Shown here: positions 49,127-59,999 of the stretch, piece by piece
Layout: each line of letters starts with the position of its first letter
Numbering within the stretch: position 1 is the stretch's first letter
Origin: Isoperla grammatica
Lineage: Eukaryota; Arthropoda; Insecta; Plecoptera; Perlodidae
Assembly: GCA_945910005.1 (NCBI GenBank)
Contig: OX246739.1
Coordinates: 74,225,523-74,289,522, forward strand
DNA: 64,000 nt
Direction of reading: 5' to 3'
Translations under genes and position numbers: made by a program
Notes under the pieces: model-generated
Databases searched by the model: none
Told to the model about the DNA's origin: nothing
What the model saw: the letters and a program-made list of their open reading frames with translations, nothing else

Positions 49127-51499
49127 ATTCCATCCCAAATATCTAACTATCTATATGATTACTTCCATCTAAGCTTCCTGAATCAATTTTGAAATGGTCT
49201 ATTCTAATTAGGCAATCTCTTCTGGCAAGTAATTTCAAAATGATTTACTAGTCTTGTTTAAACTATATGTTTTAGAAATGAGATCAGCAACACACTTTAT
49301 TTTAGTAACGTTTGTGTGACAAATGTGCTCTTTCACACTTGTATAATTTGTGTTGGTAGAATTTTCTGTTTACTTCTGTAGGTAGATGATTTTTTAAATA
49401 TAAAATATGATTGTAGTAAGAAATAGTATAAGCAATAACATTTTGAGTATGGAGTAATTAGTTTCATAAGAACTGCCGAGTGATTGTCATAACTACATTA
49501 ATTACACATTTTAAATGTGTCGCTTGATTTAATTACAATTTTGGATTATACATAATATTATAATACGAATACGAGGAAAATACTCAAAGTTGTTTTCATA
49601 CTGTTCTGTCAACAAGTATATTTACTCTATACATTGAACGAGTGTTCCAAGTATTCCAACTTATTGGCTGACATCACCAAAAGGAAATGTAAACAATGAT
49701 AGGAAATAATAAATTGATATTTCCTAAATAAATGTGGGAGGCACTGTCAATAGTCAATACAGCTGAATTGTTATTCCTTTTTTATGCGCCCACTTCGTGT
49801 TTCATTGAAGGTAACGACCACTTTCAGACTGGGGGTTGTTATTTTATGATCAATAGGACTGCGAAGATATGCCGCGCTTATATTGTACTATTGGGATGTG
49901 AACTGAAATATGCGCATCTTGTGTCTGACCCTCTCAAACACTACGTCCTCAGAGGACAACACATTTTAGTGTCAAGTGGGACCTGTTTGTTCTCATTGAC
50001 CACTGTTAAAAAACATTTAATGTTTACATGAAACAATTGTGCTTTTTTTTCAATGTGACGACCGACGAATGGTATTTCAAAGTCTTGACTTGCAAAGTTA
50101 AAAGCACGAAAGCTTTGATATGTCCCAGAAATGTAATTAATATTTAGTTCGTGTTGCATTTGAGTCACAAAGTATGAAAATATATGTAAAGGTGGAAAAA
50201 AAATTGTTTAGATATTTCTGAGATGAATGTATTTTAGTCTCAAATTTTGGTTTTATATACAACCCAAAATTTACCGAAAAATCTTAGAAAAATCATAGTA
50301 CGACGTTTATTTTTCAAAAATGTATAAATCTTATTAAAAAATCACAAATTCACTGTTAATGTTTTTAAATTGCTTCATCTACTCGAAAAGGGGGGAGAAA
50401 ACGCGCTAGTTTTAACGCGTATACTATGGTCATGTACCGTATACGCGGCAGGGTCGATCGTTCTCCTGCTCTGTCGACGAAGCCATGACTTGAAAACCAG
50501 CAAAACATATCATTACTGCAAGGCTGTGAGGCGTACTACATGAAGGAACTCAATACCCGCCCATATCGAGTACGCCTGGATGTACATTGGATATTTACAT
50601 TCTACGCTTCCCGAATTTCCATATTACTTTTCGAGGAAGACAGAACAAAGAAGTCGAGGTTTCGAAGGCGGGAAGCGAAACAGTTATTTCTGAGCTCTGT
50701 GTGGGTTGGAATCTACATTACGAGGTATAGTAGAAATATTCACTGGATCTTTTCACGCACGGAAAACTTATCAAAACAAATTACGCCATCAAACGTGAAA
50801 CTGTATTCGTTTGTATATAAGTATAACATACCTTGTGGTTATTCAACGCACCCTTTATGTAAATTAGTACTGGGTGAACGTAACCTTGTTTCAATGAGAC
50901 ATCCACAGAAGCGATCCAGCGACGTTGTCAAATTGCTTTCACTGGTTGGCACAATGTACACATTTTAAAATTGTTTTTTCCTACTACGAATTTTTTCTAT
51001 TGCAGTTGAAGGTAACACTGTTGCAGTGGCGTATATAGTGGGGGGAGTTTTAGGGCTACAGCCCCCCCAATGACTGTCTACAATAAATGTATGGTTAATA
51101 TTAAAGAGCACATTCATAAACCTAATAGTTTATGTATAATGTACTTGTGAAGTCAGTAATCGTATTTGGCGTTTGCAAAATTGTACAATGAAATCTAATG
51201 CCAAAATTATTCTCAAAGAATAAAACCCGTAATCCTCTAAAAATAATTAAACCACACATAACAACAAATAAATGTTAGCTTTGGCTCTGTTGTGAGGGGC
51301 CTCCCTCCCCCCCCCCCCCCACACCAAACACACCCACACCCCCATTACATTAGGTGTGGAGCCGGTTTCCAGACTATATTGATGTCGTTGTAATTAATTA
51401 ATAAATACACATTAAAAAGTAGATCAGTTAGCTGAATAGAACAAATAACTGTAATCGACCTTAGTGGATGTGATTCTCGATACTGAATAGAGAATTATT
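49127..51499. other. Shared intron segment of unit B, no gene supported
   Basis: It aligns with 17893-21284 minus the unit A insertions. ATT at 49633-49635 is an empty site. About 150 bases at 49869-50020 replace 600 unrelated bases of unit A. The 142-codon frame at 50540-50968 is broken in unit A. Confidence 0.5.
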
Positions 51500-51504
51500 T
51501 TCCT

Positions 51505-51610
51505 CCCTGAAACATCAGTACCAGGAATTGATCCCTCGACCACCGAGTGTGTCGGACACGGCTAACCGCCGAGCCCTCCCACTGTCCCACAGGACGTCAA
51601 TCATTGATAC
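51505..51610 (-). repeat. tRNA-derived SINE with pol III A and B boxes, unit B
   Basis: On the minus strand: A box GGGCTCGGCGG (complement 51566-51576) then TTAGCCGTGTCCGACACAC and B box GGATCAATTCC (complement 51524-51534; one mismatch to consensus). The order, spacing and the CTCGGTGG...TCGAGGG context are those of a tRNA-like SINE head. The 3' end was not determined. Unit A has lost the region between the boxes. Confidence 0.7.
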
Positions 51611-52139
51611 GAGAGCTCATTCCTGTACCTCCACTACTCTATACCGCAGCGACACATGATGGATGACGTCACGACTCTGCTTCCACGACTCCGGTAATAA
51701 CACCATTCCGAACTAAATGAAAAGAGTAAATTACACCGTTTATCGCGCGATCTTGCACCAATTAATCATTTTTATATTTATGCAAACCACGGAGGTGGGT
51801 TGAGAGAGTGTAATGGAGCCCCCCCCCCCACTAGCCCGCACAAGCCCGCACAAGCCCGACGTGCCCTATAATAATGCAATTATCTTACTCCAACGAGGCG
51901 CGAGGCGGAGTAAAACTGTGAGGAAAAGTCCAACGTGGTTACACCGCGCTTGCGGCGGAGGGGAGAGTGGAGGGGGAGGGGATAACCTAGAGCTTTTCAA
52001 AAGCCGCATAAAGATATCGGAACTGGGAAGATTTGTCCGTGGCAACATTGTATTCCACACATATTTCTCTCTTAGCGTCTTTACTATGAGCGGAGATGTC
52101 CCGCGACCGTTTTTAGTTAAACCACGTATACTTAAAACC
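51611..52139. other. Shared intron segment of unit B, no gene seen
   Basis: It aligns with 21640-22111. It includes a C run at about 51820 and a G/A-rich tract at 51955-51982. The open frame at 51813-52259 crosses the poly-C and is not kept in unit A. Confidence 0.45.
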
Positions 52140-52600
52140 CAGGGGCCGGATTCACAAGTGGTCTTATGGTCTTATCTTGGTGGTCTTATGTCAGGTCCTA
52201 AGTCTTATTGTACCGTAGGTGCTAGGCTACGCCTACTACAGAGCCCAATTGATAGCTAGTTTTTGGAAATCACAGTGAACGTAAAATATTGCAAGGTGGT
52301 TTTTTAAAATTTAGTGTTTTGTTTCCTAGTACATCTACATTTTTGAAACAGACAAAAGTGCATGGCAAGGTAAGTAAACGATATGTATTTATGTTCACAC
52401 TTCGAAGTCATAGACGCATTGCCACCATTTTTGAAGAAAGTTAAGACCAATCAGACAGGGCCTAAATGTTGGTCTCAAGTGTTTGCTATATCCTAGGGTT
52501 TCTTAGCGACGTCGAGTCGAGGGTATGTGCAGGTCCGTATCAGCCAATGGCGTGCCATCATATAGTGCCCTAAAGTTACCCCTTGCTAATCCGGGCCCTG
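52140..52600. mobile_element. hAT-like MITE, unit B copy
   Basis: Same element as 22112-22554: CAGGGGCCGGATTCACAAG at the left, CTTGCTAATCCGGGCCCTG at the right. It is slightly longer here because of GTCAGGTCCTAAGTCTTATT inside, absent in unit A. Confidence 0.6.
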
Positions 52601-53788
52601 AGCTCTGTTACGGAGAAAAAAGCCATTTCGAACTTTGTTCAAGATAATCCTTGTCTATTTATTTTATATGAATGTTGAAATTTAATGGCAATCCAACTCA
52701 ATCAATCAATATATTTACCATTTGGGAATACACATCTGAGTGAATAATAATTAATGTTAAACCATTTCAATTTACCGTGAAGTGATTTTAAATGATTTGC
52801 ATTTATGATCCGGATGAGCTGTTTTTGTACCGGCAATAAACGAGCATTTTGTTTGTACTAACGCGAATATATTCACATGTATTCTGCACTAGGGTAATTT
52901 AAATTCCATTTCCTAGAGTAGTGCTCATACGGCTCTCTTATGCGATGGCCTAAAAACAAAGCTAACTGGATCCATTATTCAAGAGACAGTTTTACGATAG
53001 TACGCTAGTTCCACCAAGTGAGTGCGCTAGTGTCTCTTTGTTGTGCCCGCGGACGTCAAACCATGAATTTATAATAGTACCTCCATGGTCAAACTATCTA
53101 ATTCCATCTTGAAGTTACCAACAGTTGGCAACATCCAGGTAAAACCAACTAATTCTATCTTGAAGTTACCAACAGTTGGCATAACCGAGCTCACTAGCCA
53201 CTTGGAGACTCAAACGAAATGCATCCTTAATATAATCATCCCTGTAATTTCTGGGATCGAGAACTAACTGCAGTACAAACGCTGCATTTCACTTCAAGGT
53301 ACTAAATTAATTATCTGTTACGAAACTCGTTCAACAACGGGGGACATAGCAAAAAAGAGGAACATGTTTGGAACACAAAGCGAGAATACGGGGTCAAGTT
53401 TTCCACTGTATGACCACTACCCTTCATGCAAGGGTTATTGGCCAATTCAAACTAACTTACTAGATTACAATTGTTCAGCTTCGAACTTTGCTGGAACGCT
53501 CTCCCGGGCTGGGTCCTTTAGAGCAGATGAAGGAATACAGGAATAAGAAGGCGTAAGCGCGAGGGCTGGGGGGATAAAAGTAAAGCTTAGTGTAAGTAGG
53601 AATGCAGGTAGAACGTACTACAGTGGATGTCCGATGAAAAGGTGTAAAAAATCTGAGCGTTTCACCGCTACGAAATTTCATTCTTTAGCATTACGTTTAA
53701 TTAAATTTTGTTGACATGGGCGCGAAAGCCTAAAATATGAAATAATAATATTGTTGAAATGACAAGCTGCTTTAAGTACATAATAAAT

Positions 53789-54822
53789 TGCAATGACTTG
53801 CATTGCATTGCTATGTGGTAAGGTGGGAGGTAGGAGGGGCCTACCCGTTGGCCTACCCCCTACCTATATAAGCAGGGGCGGCTTGCCCGCTCGTCAGAGC
53901 TTAAGGCGCGTCTCCACTGCGTCGGCAAAAGCCGCTCGGCCTGGCCGCGCGGCTTTTGCCGACGCAGTGGAGACGTGTCGGTCGGCCAGGCCGAGCGGCC
54001 TAAAAAGCCGATCGGCAGGCCGAATCGTTTCCCGACCAATGTCGGTAAATATCAAAGGAAATCGTGCCGAATGCCTCGTCGAGCTCAAGGAACCAATCAG
54101 GGTGGTATGGTGGAAGGGGTTGATTTGAACGCGCGCAACTTAAAATATAAACCAAACATTGCCTGTCGTGGGTCCAACTGCCACCCCTAGTGCATGCATT
54201 GTCATTGACTGGCAATTGGATGCTGACTGAGTGACAAAGGGATTACACATGCACACATGCAGTTGTAGTACACCTGAAGTTGAAGTTTGTATCCTGTTTA
54301 CCGATTTTGAGACGAATTGAATCCAATAAATATTGGAAATAACAACTTGACGTTCTAAAAAAGTTTATAAAAACCCCATTGCACCTATATTCGAGGATTA
54401 ACAGATCAATATCATACATTTATTAGATCACTTGCACTGTATCTGTCCCTACTGCGGAAACTCGGATGACCCAAAAGCGTGGTTTACGGCGTTTTTTATT
54501 TGCTGCAACAATTATAAATGCTACTGAGGCTATGAGTAAGTCTCGTTGTCATACATTTTCTCTAGTACTGCCGAACGCAGTGGAGACGGTCAAGCCGATC
54601 GGCTTTTGCCGCGCGGCTTTTGCCACGCGGCCAGGCCGATCGGCCAAGCCGACGCAGTGGAGACGCGCCTTTAGACGGTCAGGGTAGATTGAAGTACGTG
54701 TTGTAGCGTGGCACGTGTATTGAACTAAGCTTTCGTAACAATAAACTATATTCTGTATTTGTATATATCTGTTAGTCATACTTTCATCCCAGTTTATCCC
54801 CACGTACTTGTTTCCCGCTACA
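53789..54822 (+). repeat. 5' LTR, split by a MITE
   Basis: It starts TGCAATGACTTGCATTGC and ends CCCGCTACA. It has a TATA box (CTATATAAGCAGGGG near 53868) and a polyadenylation signal (AATAAA near 54741). It lacks a 26-base palindromic segment present in the 3' LTR (58247-58272). Confidence 0.9.
53904..54670. mobile_element. 767-bp TTA-flanked MITE inside the 5' LTR
   Basis: Termini AGGCGCGTCTCCACTGCGTC and its complement (53904-53923, 54651-54670), flanked by TTA at 53901-53903 and 54671-54673. The 3' LTR has the uninterrupted site AGAGCTTAGACGG. The TWA-type TSD points to PIF/Harbinger. Subterminal repeats of CGGCTTTTGCC lie in both ends. A short frame from ATG at 54466 (MTQKRGLRRFLFAATIINAT) could be the start of a lost transposase; this is weak. 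Confidence 0.92.
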
Positions 54823-54825
54823 AAT

Positions 54826-54843
54826 TGGGGGCTCGTCCGGGAT
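54826..54843 (+). promoter_or_regulatory. Primer-binding site, tRNA-Pro type
   Basis: TGGGGGCTCGTCCGGGAT begins three bases after the LTR. It is the sequence complementary to the 3' end of tRNA-Pro, as used by murine-leukaemia-type retroviruses; here it would prime minus-strand synthesis of the element. Confidence 0.9.
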
Positions 54844-55041
54844 TTTGTTAGTGGGACAGTAGCGGATGCAACTACGGTGGGGACGCGTTAAACGAAATAA
54901 AAAAATAAAAAACAGATATGGCAGTAACTAAGGTATCAATTATACTAGTGGGTGAACTATGGGCGTAGATTTACAGGCCGCGGAAAACGGGGGAGCTAAC
55001 AACCAAGTTGAAGGACTTCTGATCGTTAGGTTTCGGTGCGC

Positions 55042-55263
55042 CTATAAGTTTTTCGTTTCAGTCTCGTTCCGTGTTTGTTGTTGTCTCCGGTCAGGACAGT
55101 TGCGAGAAAAGTGAAACCTACTTCCGCAATTCCAACAATCCCCGTTAGTGTTGTTGGGGGTTGGTGAGTGGTTGTCTGCTGATGACGTGTTCTGATAAAG
55201 CTGGGCGCCACGCAGGTACATGACTGGACGTGAATGGGTCCAGCGCAGCGAAACCTCGGTCAA
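55042..55263 (-). pseudogene. Gag zinc-knuckle fragment in inverted orientation
   Basis: The minus strand encodes DCWNCGSRFHFSRNCPDRR, a complete C-x2-C-x4-H-x4-C zinc knuckle as in retroelement nucleocapsid, preceded by a proline/threonine-rich linker. The LTRs, primer site and protease are on the plus strand, so this piece has been inverted. The frame ends at a stop near 55040. It is bounded on the right by the 71-bp minisatellite. Confidence 0.75.
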
Positions 55264-55274
55264 ATCCCTTAAAC

Positions 55275-56615
55275 TCAGTCACACACACACATGTCCCCGA
55301 TCAAAGAACGCGTGCGCAGCCTCCGGGTATGCGCCGAGCTTTGACGAGGACACATACACACCTGTTCCCGATCAAAGAACGCGTGCGCAGCCTCCGGGTT
55401 TGCGCCGAGCTTTGACGGGGACACATTTGTTCCCGATCAAAGAACGCGTGCGCAGCCTCCGGGTTTGCGTCGAGCTTTGACGGGGACTCATACACACATG
55501 TTCTCGATCAAAGAACGCGTGCGCAGCCTCCGGGTTTGCGCCGAGCTTTGACGGAGACACAAACACACATGTTCTCGATCAAAGAACGCGTGCGCAGCCT
55601 CCGGGTTAGCGTCGAGCTTTGACGGGGACTTATACACACATGTTCTCGATCAAAGAACGCGTGCGCAGCCTCCGGGTTTGCGCCGAGCTTTGACGGGGAC
55701 ACATACACACATGTTCCCGATCAAAGAACGCGTACGCAGCCCCCGGGTTTGCGCCGAGCTTTGACGGGGACACATTTGTTCCCGATCAAAGAACGCGTGC
55801 GCAGCCTCCGGGTTTGCGTCGAGCTTTGACGGGGACTCATACACACATGTTCTCGATCAAAGAACGCGTGCGCAGCCTCCGGGTTTGCGCCGAGCTTTGA
55901 CGGAGACACAAACACACATGTTCTCGATCAAAGAACGCGTGCGCAGCCTCCGGGTTAGCGTCGAGCTTTGACGGGGACTTATACACACATGTTCTCGATC
56001 AAAGAACGCGTGCGCAGCCTCCGGGTTTGCGCCGAGCTTTGACGGGGACACATACACACATGTTCCCGATCAAAGAACGCGTGCGCAGCCCCCGGGTTTG
56101 CGCCGAGCTTTGACGGGGACACATACACACATGTTCTCGATCAAAGAACGCGTGCGCAGCCTCCGGGTTTGCGCCGAGCTTTGACGGGGACTCATACACA
56201 CATATTCTCGATCAAAGAACGCGTGCGCAGCCTCCGGGTTTGCGCCGAGCTTTGACGGGGACTCATACACACATGTTCCCGATCAAAGAACGCGTGCGCA
56301 GCCTCCGGGTTTGCGCCGAGCTTTGACGGGGACCCATACACACTTGTTCTCGATCAAAGAACGCGTGCGCAGCCTCCGGGTTTGCGCCGAGCTTTGACGG
56401 GGACACATACACACATGTTCTTGATCAAAGAACGCGTGCGCAGCCTCCGGGTTTGCGCCGAGCTTTGACGGGGACACATACACACATGTTCTCGATCAAA
56501 GAACGCGTGCGCAGCCTCTGGGTTTGCGCCGAGCTTTGACGGGGACCCATACACACATGTTCTCGATCAAAGAACGCGTGCGCAGCCTCCGGGTTGGCGC
56601 CGAGCTTTGACGGGG
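55275..56615 (+). repeat. 71-bp minisatellite (~19 copies) inside the LTR element
   Basis: Unit: GATCAAAGAACGCGTGCGCA, GCCTCCGGGTTTGCGCCGAG, CTTTGACGGGGACACATACA, CACATGTTCTC, 71 bases. Some copies lack 7-8 bases near CACATTTGTTCCC. A block (about 55428-55780) is repeated nearly identically at 55780-56060, showing amplification in larger blocks. Minus-strand frames of 64-66 codons are artefacts. Confidence 0.95.
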
Positions 56616-56736
56616 ACTCAAACCATCCTATCATCCCTTTTCCTTCCAACCTTTCCCTTAGTACTGTTTTGCCGACTGGAGGTCGACAGAAAACAATGAA
56701 GAAGGTAGACGCTACTTTGCTATAAAATAAGAGACA

Positions 56737-57093
56737 GTGGTTGTTCGGGGGCTGAGTAGTGGTGCAAAGAATAGCCCGTTCATTGGGGTGACGTTATTCG
56801 AGAAAATGTTGCCGGCCTTGCTGGGTACCGGGTCATCGATCAGCCTGGTGGGAAGTGACGTCATCGACCAGATACAGCGGGCGGGGTGTAGAGTGCACGA
56901 GAATGCGTCGGACATCCAACTCGCCACGGGGACAGCTCGTTGCGCTGGAAGTGTGTTGATCCACGTTTCGTGGCAAGGGGGTTTAAAGAACCAATAGCTG
57001 CATATTCTTTCTGGGCTGTGTAAGCTCGTTATCGTAGGCAGAGATTTCCTCGAACAGTCGAATATGTCCATTCATATATCGGAAAGAGGGTAG
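56737..57093 (+). pseudogene. Retroelement aspartic protease, inactivated
   Basis: The plus-strand frame has the retropepsin pattern: hydrophobic strand, then LLGTGSSISLV in place of the active-site loop, where the catalytic aspartate position reads glycine. Further along, IQLATGT and, after an internal TAG (56995-56997), VIVGRDFL, the second conserved strand motif, in the same frame before another stop. The protein could not be active. It marks the plus strand as the coding strand of the element. Confidence 0.8.
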
Positions 57094-57099
57094 ACAATT

Positions 57100-57530
57100 A
57101 GCACGGTGCCTGGGGCTGTTGTTCCGTTCAAGACGGTGAGCTGTGTGTCATGTTACCACCTGGAGAGTGCGACAAACCTCGCAGACAAAAAATTGTTGTG
57201 CGAGACTGTAACGTGCCCTCAGGACATTCAAAACCAGCCGATATCAACCCTCGAGAGTGCAGTTACCACGAAGCCCAGTTTCTCCGACCTGATGAGTCAC
57301 GACATCCGGTGTACTCTACGATCGGACAGGAATTTGACAACCGCGACCGCGAACCCGGTCCACGTACGCCAGAAGTGGGGTCGACGCCGGGCCCGGGAGA
57401 GGGGACGTCACGCCATGCTGACAACTTGAGCGGGGTTCGAAGCCCGAAGACACCCGCACCCAAGATGACTGGTGAAACATTGACTTGGGCGCCGACTTCG
57501 AGTGCCTGGCATATGGAGTCAAGACGGTAG
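57100..57530 (+). pseudogene. Polyprotein tail remnant
   Basis: The frame from 57150 to a stop at 57528-57530 is rich in P, R, S, T and charged residues (for example TPEVGSTPGPGEGTSRH), typical of a low-complexity C-terminal tail beyond integrase. A second frame overlaps. No RT, RNase H or integrase motif lies between it and the protease, so several kilobases were deleted. Confidence 0.4.
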
Positions 57531-58110
57531 CGATAACGAGTGACCGCCGCAGATCGGTTTCTTTCTTGTTGTATATTAACGTGTGTTTATTTTTTGTGTA
57601 TTAACGTGTGTTTATTTTTATCTAACGTAAAACTTTCAGGGATTGTATTTTTTTTTTGCGCGTGTGTTCGTTCGTATAGCTTCTGTGAACTTCCAACGGT
57701 TATGGAGTGATTTCGTGCACACTTTCGTTTCATATTGTATTTCATTTTTTCATTTATTTGTAAATTTGTATTTGTTTTATTATGCGACGGCTCGTTTTAT
57801 ATAAGACACGACGCAAGTATTGACGCTGGACATTTCCGATGAACTATCTTGTGTATTTGGTTTATTGTGCAATGGTTTTATTTTGTTATTGTGTTGAGTG
57901 CATACCATGTGTTATGTATAGCTTATGTATAGCGTATGTAGTGTAGCTTATGTGAAGCTTATGTAGCATGTGTAGCTCATATCTTGTTAGGTTTGTATAA
58001 TCTGTGTAGTTCTCTCAATAATTTTCAGTGTCTAGATGTGTAACTTTTAATTGCTTGTTTTTTTTTTATTTTAAGTTTATGATTTCACTTTTTTCGGGGG
58101 GGGGGAGTAT
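57531..58110 (+). other. 3' non-coding part of the LTR element with purine tract
   Basis: T-rich, with GTAGCTTATGT-type short repeats around 57917-57965. The purine-rich tract GGGGGGGGGGAGTAT (58096-58110) lies directly before the 3' LTR and is the likely polypurine tract for plus-strand priming. Confidence 0.7.
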
Positions 58111-58400
58111 TGCAATGACTTGCATTGCATTGCTATGTGGTTAGGTGGGAGGTAGGAGGGGCCTACCCGTTGGCCTACCCCCTACCTATATAAGCAGGGG
58201 CGGCTTGCCCGCTCGTCAGAGCTTAGACGGTCAGGGTAGATTGAAGACGGGCCGAGTGAGGCCCGTCTTGGTTACGTGTTGTAGCGTGGCACGTGTATTG
58301 AACTAAGCTTTCGTAACAATAAACTATATTATGTATTTGTATATATCTGTTAGTCATACTTTCATCCCAGTTTATCCCCACGTACTTGTTTCCCGCTACA
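58111..58400 (+). repeat. 3' LTR (290 bp)
   Basis: Same sequence as the 5' LTR with few differences, uninterrupted by the MITE. It has an extra 26 bases (58247-58272) including GACGGGCCGAGTGAGGCCCG, a hairpin. TATA box near 58189 and AATAAA near 58318. Confidence 0.92.
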
Positions 58401-58618
58401 AAGTGAAAGCAACAGGGGAAATAGTTTACCCCAGCCAGAACTCGACTCCGGTTCTTGTGGATTTATGAAGTGACACGATCTGAGCTATTCGGTGCAAGAA
58501 ATCGACCTCTGCCCCAACTGCTGTGTTGTCCCAATAAACGACTGTCACTTGTTACAATCATGCTGTCACTGTCACATACATGAACGAGTGAAAGAGAAAA
58601 GAAAGTCAGTTGTTTTAC

Positions 58619-58704
58619 CTTGCAGAGACCGAATAAGAGAGATATTGAGGCGAGGATTCCACAGGTCGAGTAGAAGAGCATCAATATGTTGAAATTCATC
58701 GTCA
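58619..58704 (-). CDS. 86-nt start exon of small membrane protein, unit B
   Basis: Identical in 86 of 86 bases to 24954-25039; ATG at 58697-58699, acceptor TTGTTTCAG, donor GTAAAA. It encodes the first helix and ends GLCK in phase 0. The LTR element sits only about 220 bases downstream in the following intron. The gene direction is away from the satellite. Confidence 0.77.
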
Positions 58705-59488
58705 CTGAAACAAGAAAAGAAAACATTATTTTAACAATCACTAAAAAGGAGAGATACGATTAGAAGGGTAAAATATATGGGCTTCGTTTATTTATTTCAA
58801 ACCAGACGAAATTAGTTTGATCCAAGTCCGTAGCAAACATGTCCACAATTATCTTGTATCTATAGCCTACATTGCAGTTTCAAATGTGTTTTGCACTTGG
58901 ATAATTTGTACGATTGAATTCACGGCCACCTCAGCGCAAAATACAATATCTTTTAAATCATTCAACATTCTCGCAAGTTAATTTAAAAAATACTATTCTC
59001 GAGTGAATTTAAAACTCTGCTTTTAGAAGCGTTTCTTTCTTTCAATTACTTTCTTTTCAAATTGATATTTGTGAATTAATTACACGTATCAAAAGTTTAA
59101 AATGTTCGTTTAGAAGATAATATTATTGAAGAAAGCAACATTCATAAGACGGTTGCGAGAATGCTTGAAACTCTTGGGGATTATGATGTTCCTTCCTAGC
59201 GACAATTTGACAGCACTAAAAGCAATTTTAACTGACAACTAATCTTTGCCACGTGTTAGGGGAAACATAGCCTTAATTGTTCACATTTCCATGTCAAGAA
59301 GAGGCAATCTAATAAACTGCCTGCTGACAACAATCATTCAGCCTTTCTACATCACATTAAGTTATTAACTAGAAGCAAAGATTACTGAGAAGATTACTGA
59401 GTGGAGAAGATGTTTCATCCATATGGGAATTCGTCTGCGCGTGTCTGAGCGAAATTTTCTAAGTCCGACGTGTAGTTCGAATTCTCAC
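58705..59488. other. Shared upstream segment of the gene, unit B
   Basis: It aligns with 25040-25819. AT-rich with small indels between the units. No TATA box or further coding exon was recognised. Confidence 0.45.
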
Positions 59489-59575
59489 CGCAAGAGTCGC
59501 TCTTCCAAAAGTTTAAAACTCAAGGTCCACTCAGTAATCTTTGCTAGAAGTCTCTGTTTCCCCCAATGTGTGTGT
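59489..59575 (-). other. Candidate 5' non-coding exon, unit B
   Basis: Same donor (GCG then GTGAGA) as 25820 in unit A, within a ~220-base block identical between the units. Confidence 0.35.
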
Positions 59576-59882
59576 AGACTGTATGTGTCTCGTTTATTGT
59601 TATCAATGTATTGTGGTGTAATTGCTTCAATATTTGACAAACGCTTTTCTCGCTTATTTACAAGAAAATCGATGTAAAACTTAAGAATTTCATTTACTAA
59701 TTAAATGCATATTCTATATATTCAGTGGTGATCTATAACAAGCAGAGTCAATGGGATCTAGGTATGAGAGAAGGACAAAGCGGTGGGACTTCTTGACAAT
59801 GTAACATATGCACATGTTCTGTGCTTCAATATGCAAGGTCGGGAGAAATAGGCCTAGTAACCAGTCGGAATATAATAAACAG

Positions 59883-59999
59883 ATTCTCAGACTTTGTAAG
59901 CTCAGTGTGCTCAGAAAACTCACGGTGTGTCCTACCAGACTAATTGAATTACCGCCAGCTATTGTAGAAAGATTTAAACGAAAACTTATTTCTAATTAA
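59883..59999 (+). CDS. SOCS-box-like terminal exon, unit B
   Basis: After AAACAG the frame reads ILRLCKLSVLRKLTVCPTRL and IELPPAIVERFKRKLISN, then TAA overlapping a polyadenylation signal AATAAA (59999-60004). The LC-K-x-x-V...L...L-x-x-LPP-x-x-V pattern fits the SOCS box that recruits elongin B/C and cullin-5 in ankyrin/SOCS-type ubiquitin ligase adaptors. Upstream exons were not identified, so it may be an isolated fragment. The motif is short and the call is tentative. Confidence 0.35.
   Translation: MLRLCKLSVLRKLTVCPTRLIELPPAIVERFKRKLISN

Larger units (their letters stand above)
53789..58400 (+). mobile_element. 4.6-kb LTR retroelement remnant (no reverse transcriptase)
   Basis: 5' LTR 53789-54822 (interrupted by a MITE; about 264 bases without it) and 3' LTR 58111-58400, both TG...CA. 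A primer-binding site complementary to tRNA-Pro follows the 5' LTR, and a purine-rich tract precedes the 3' LTR. The interior has an inverted gag fragment, a 71-bp minisatellite, a broken protease and a short tail of the polyprotein. No reverse transcriptase, RNase H or integrase was found. No 5-bp TSD is visible. Unit A is empty at about 24566. The layout suggests a Gypsy-type element but without reverse transcriptase this is unproven. Confidence 0.9.

Noticed and set aside
50540..50968. 142-codon plus-strand frame in unit B
   Set aside because: The unit A copy has a TGA early in the frame, there is no recognisable domain, and neighbouring DNA differs by frame-breaking indels.
53894..54190. 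Overlapping frames rich in A, R and P in the 5' LTR
   Set aside because: They lie in the GC-rich repetitive end of the TTA-flanked MITE and read on both strands.
55275..56615. Regular repeats that could be mistaken for a CRISPR array
   Set aside because: There are no unique spacers: the full 71-bp unit is repeated, inside a eukaryotic LTR element. The ~147-bp FB-2 repeats fail in the same way.
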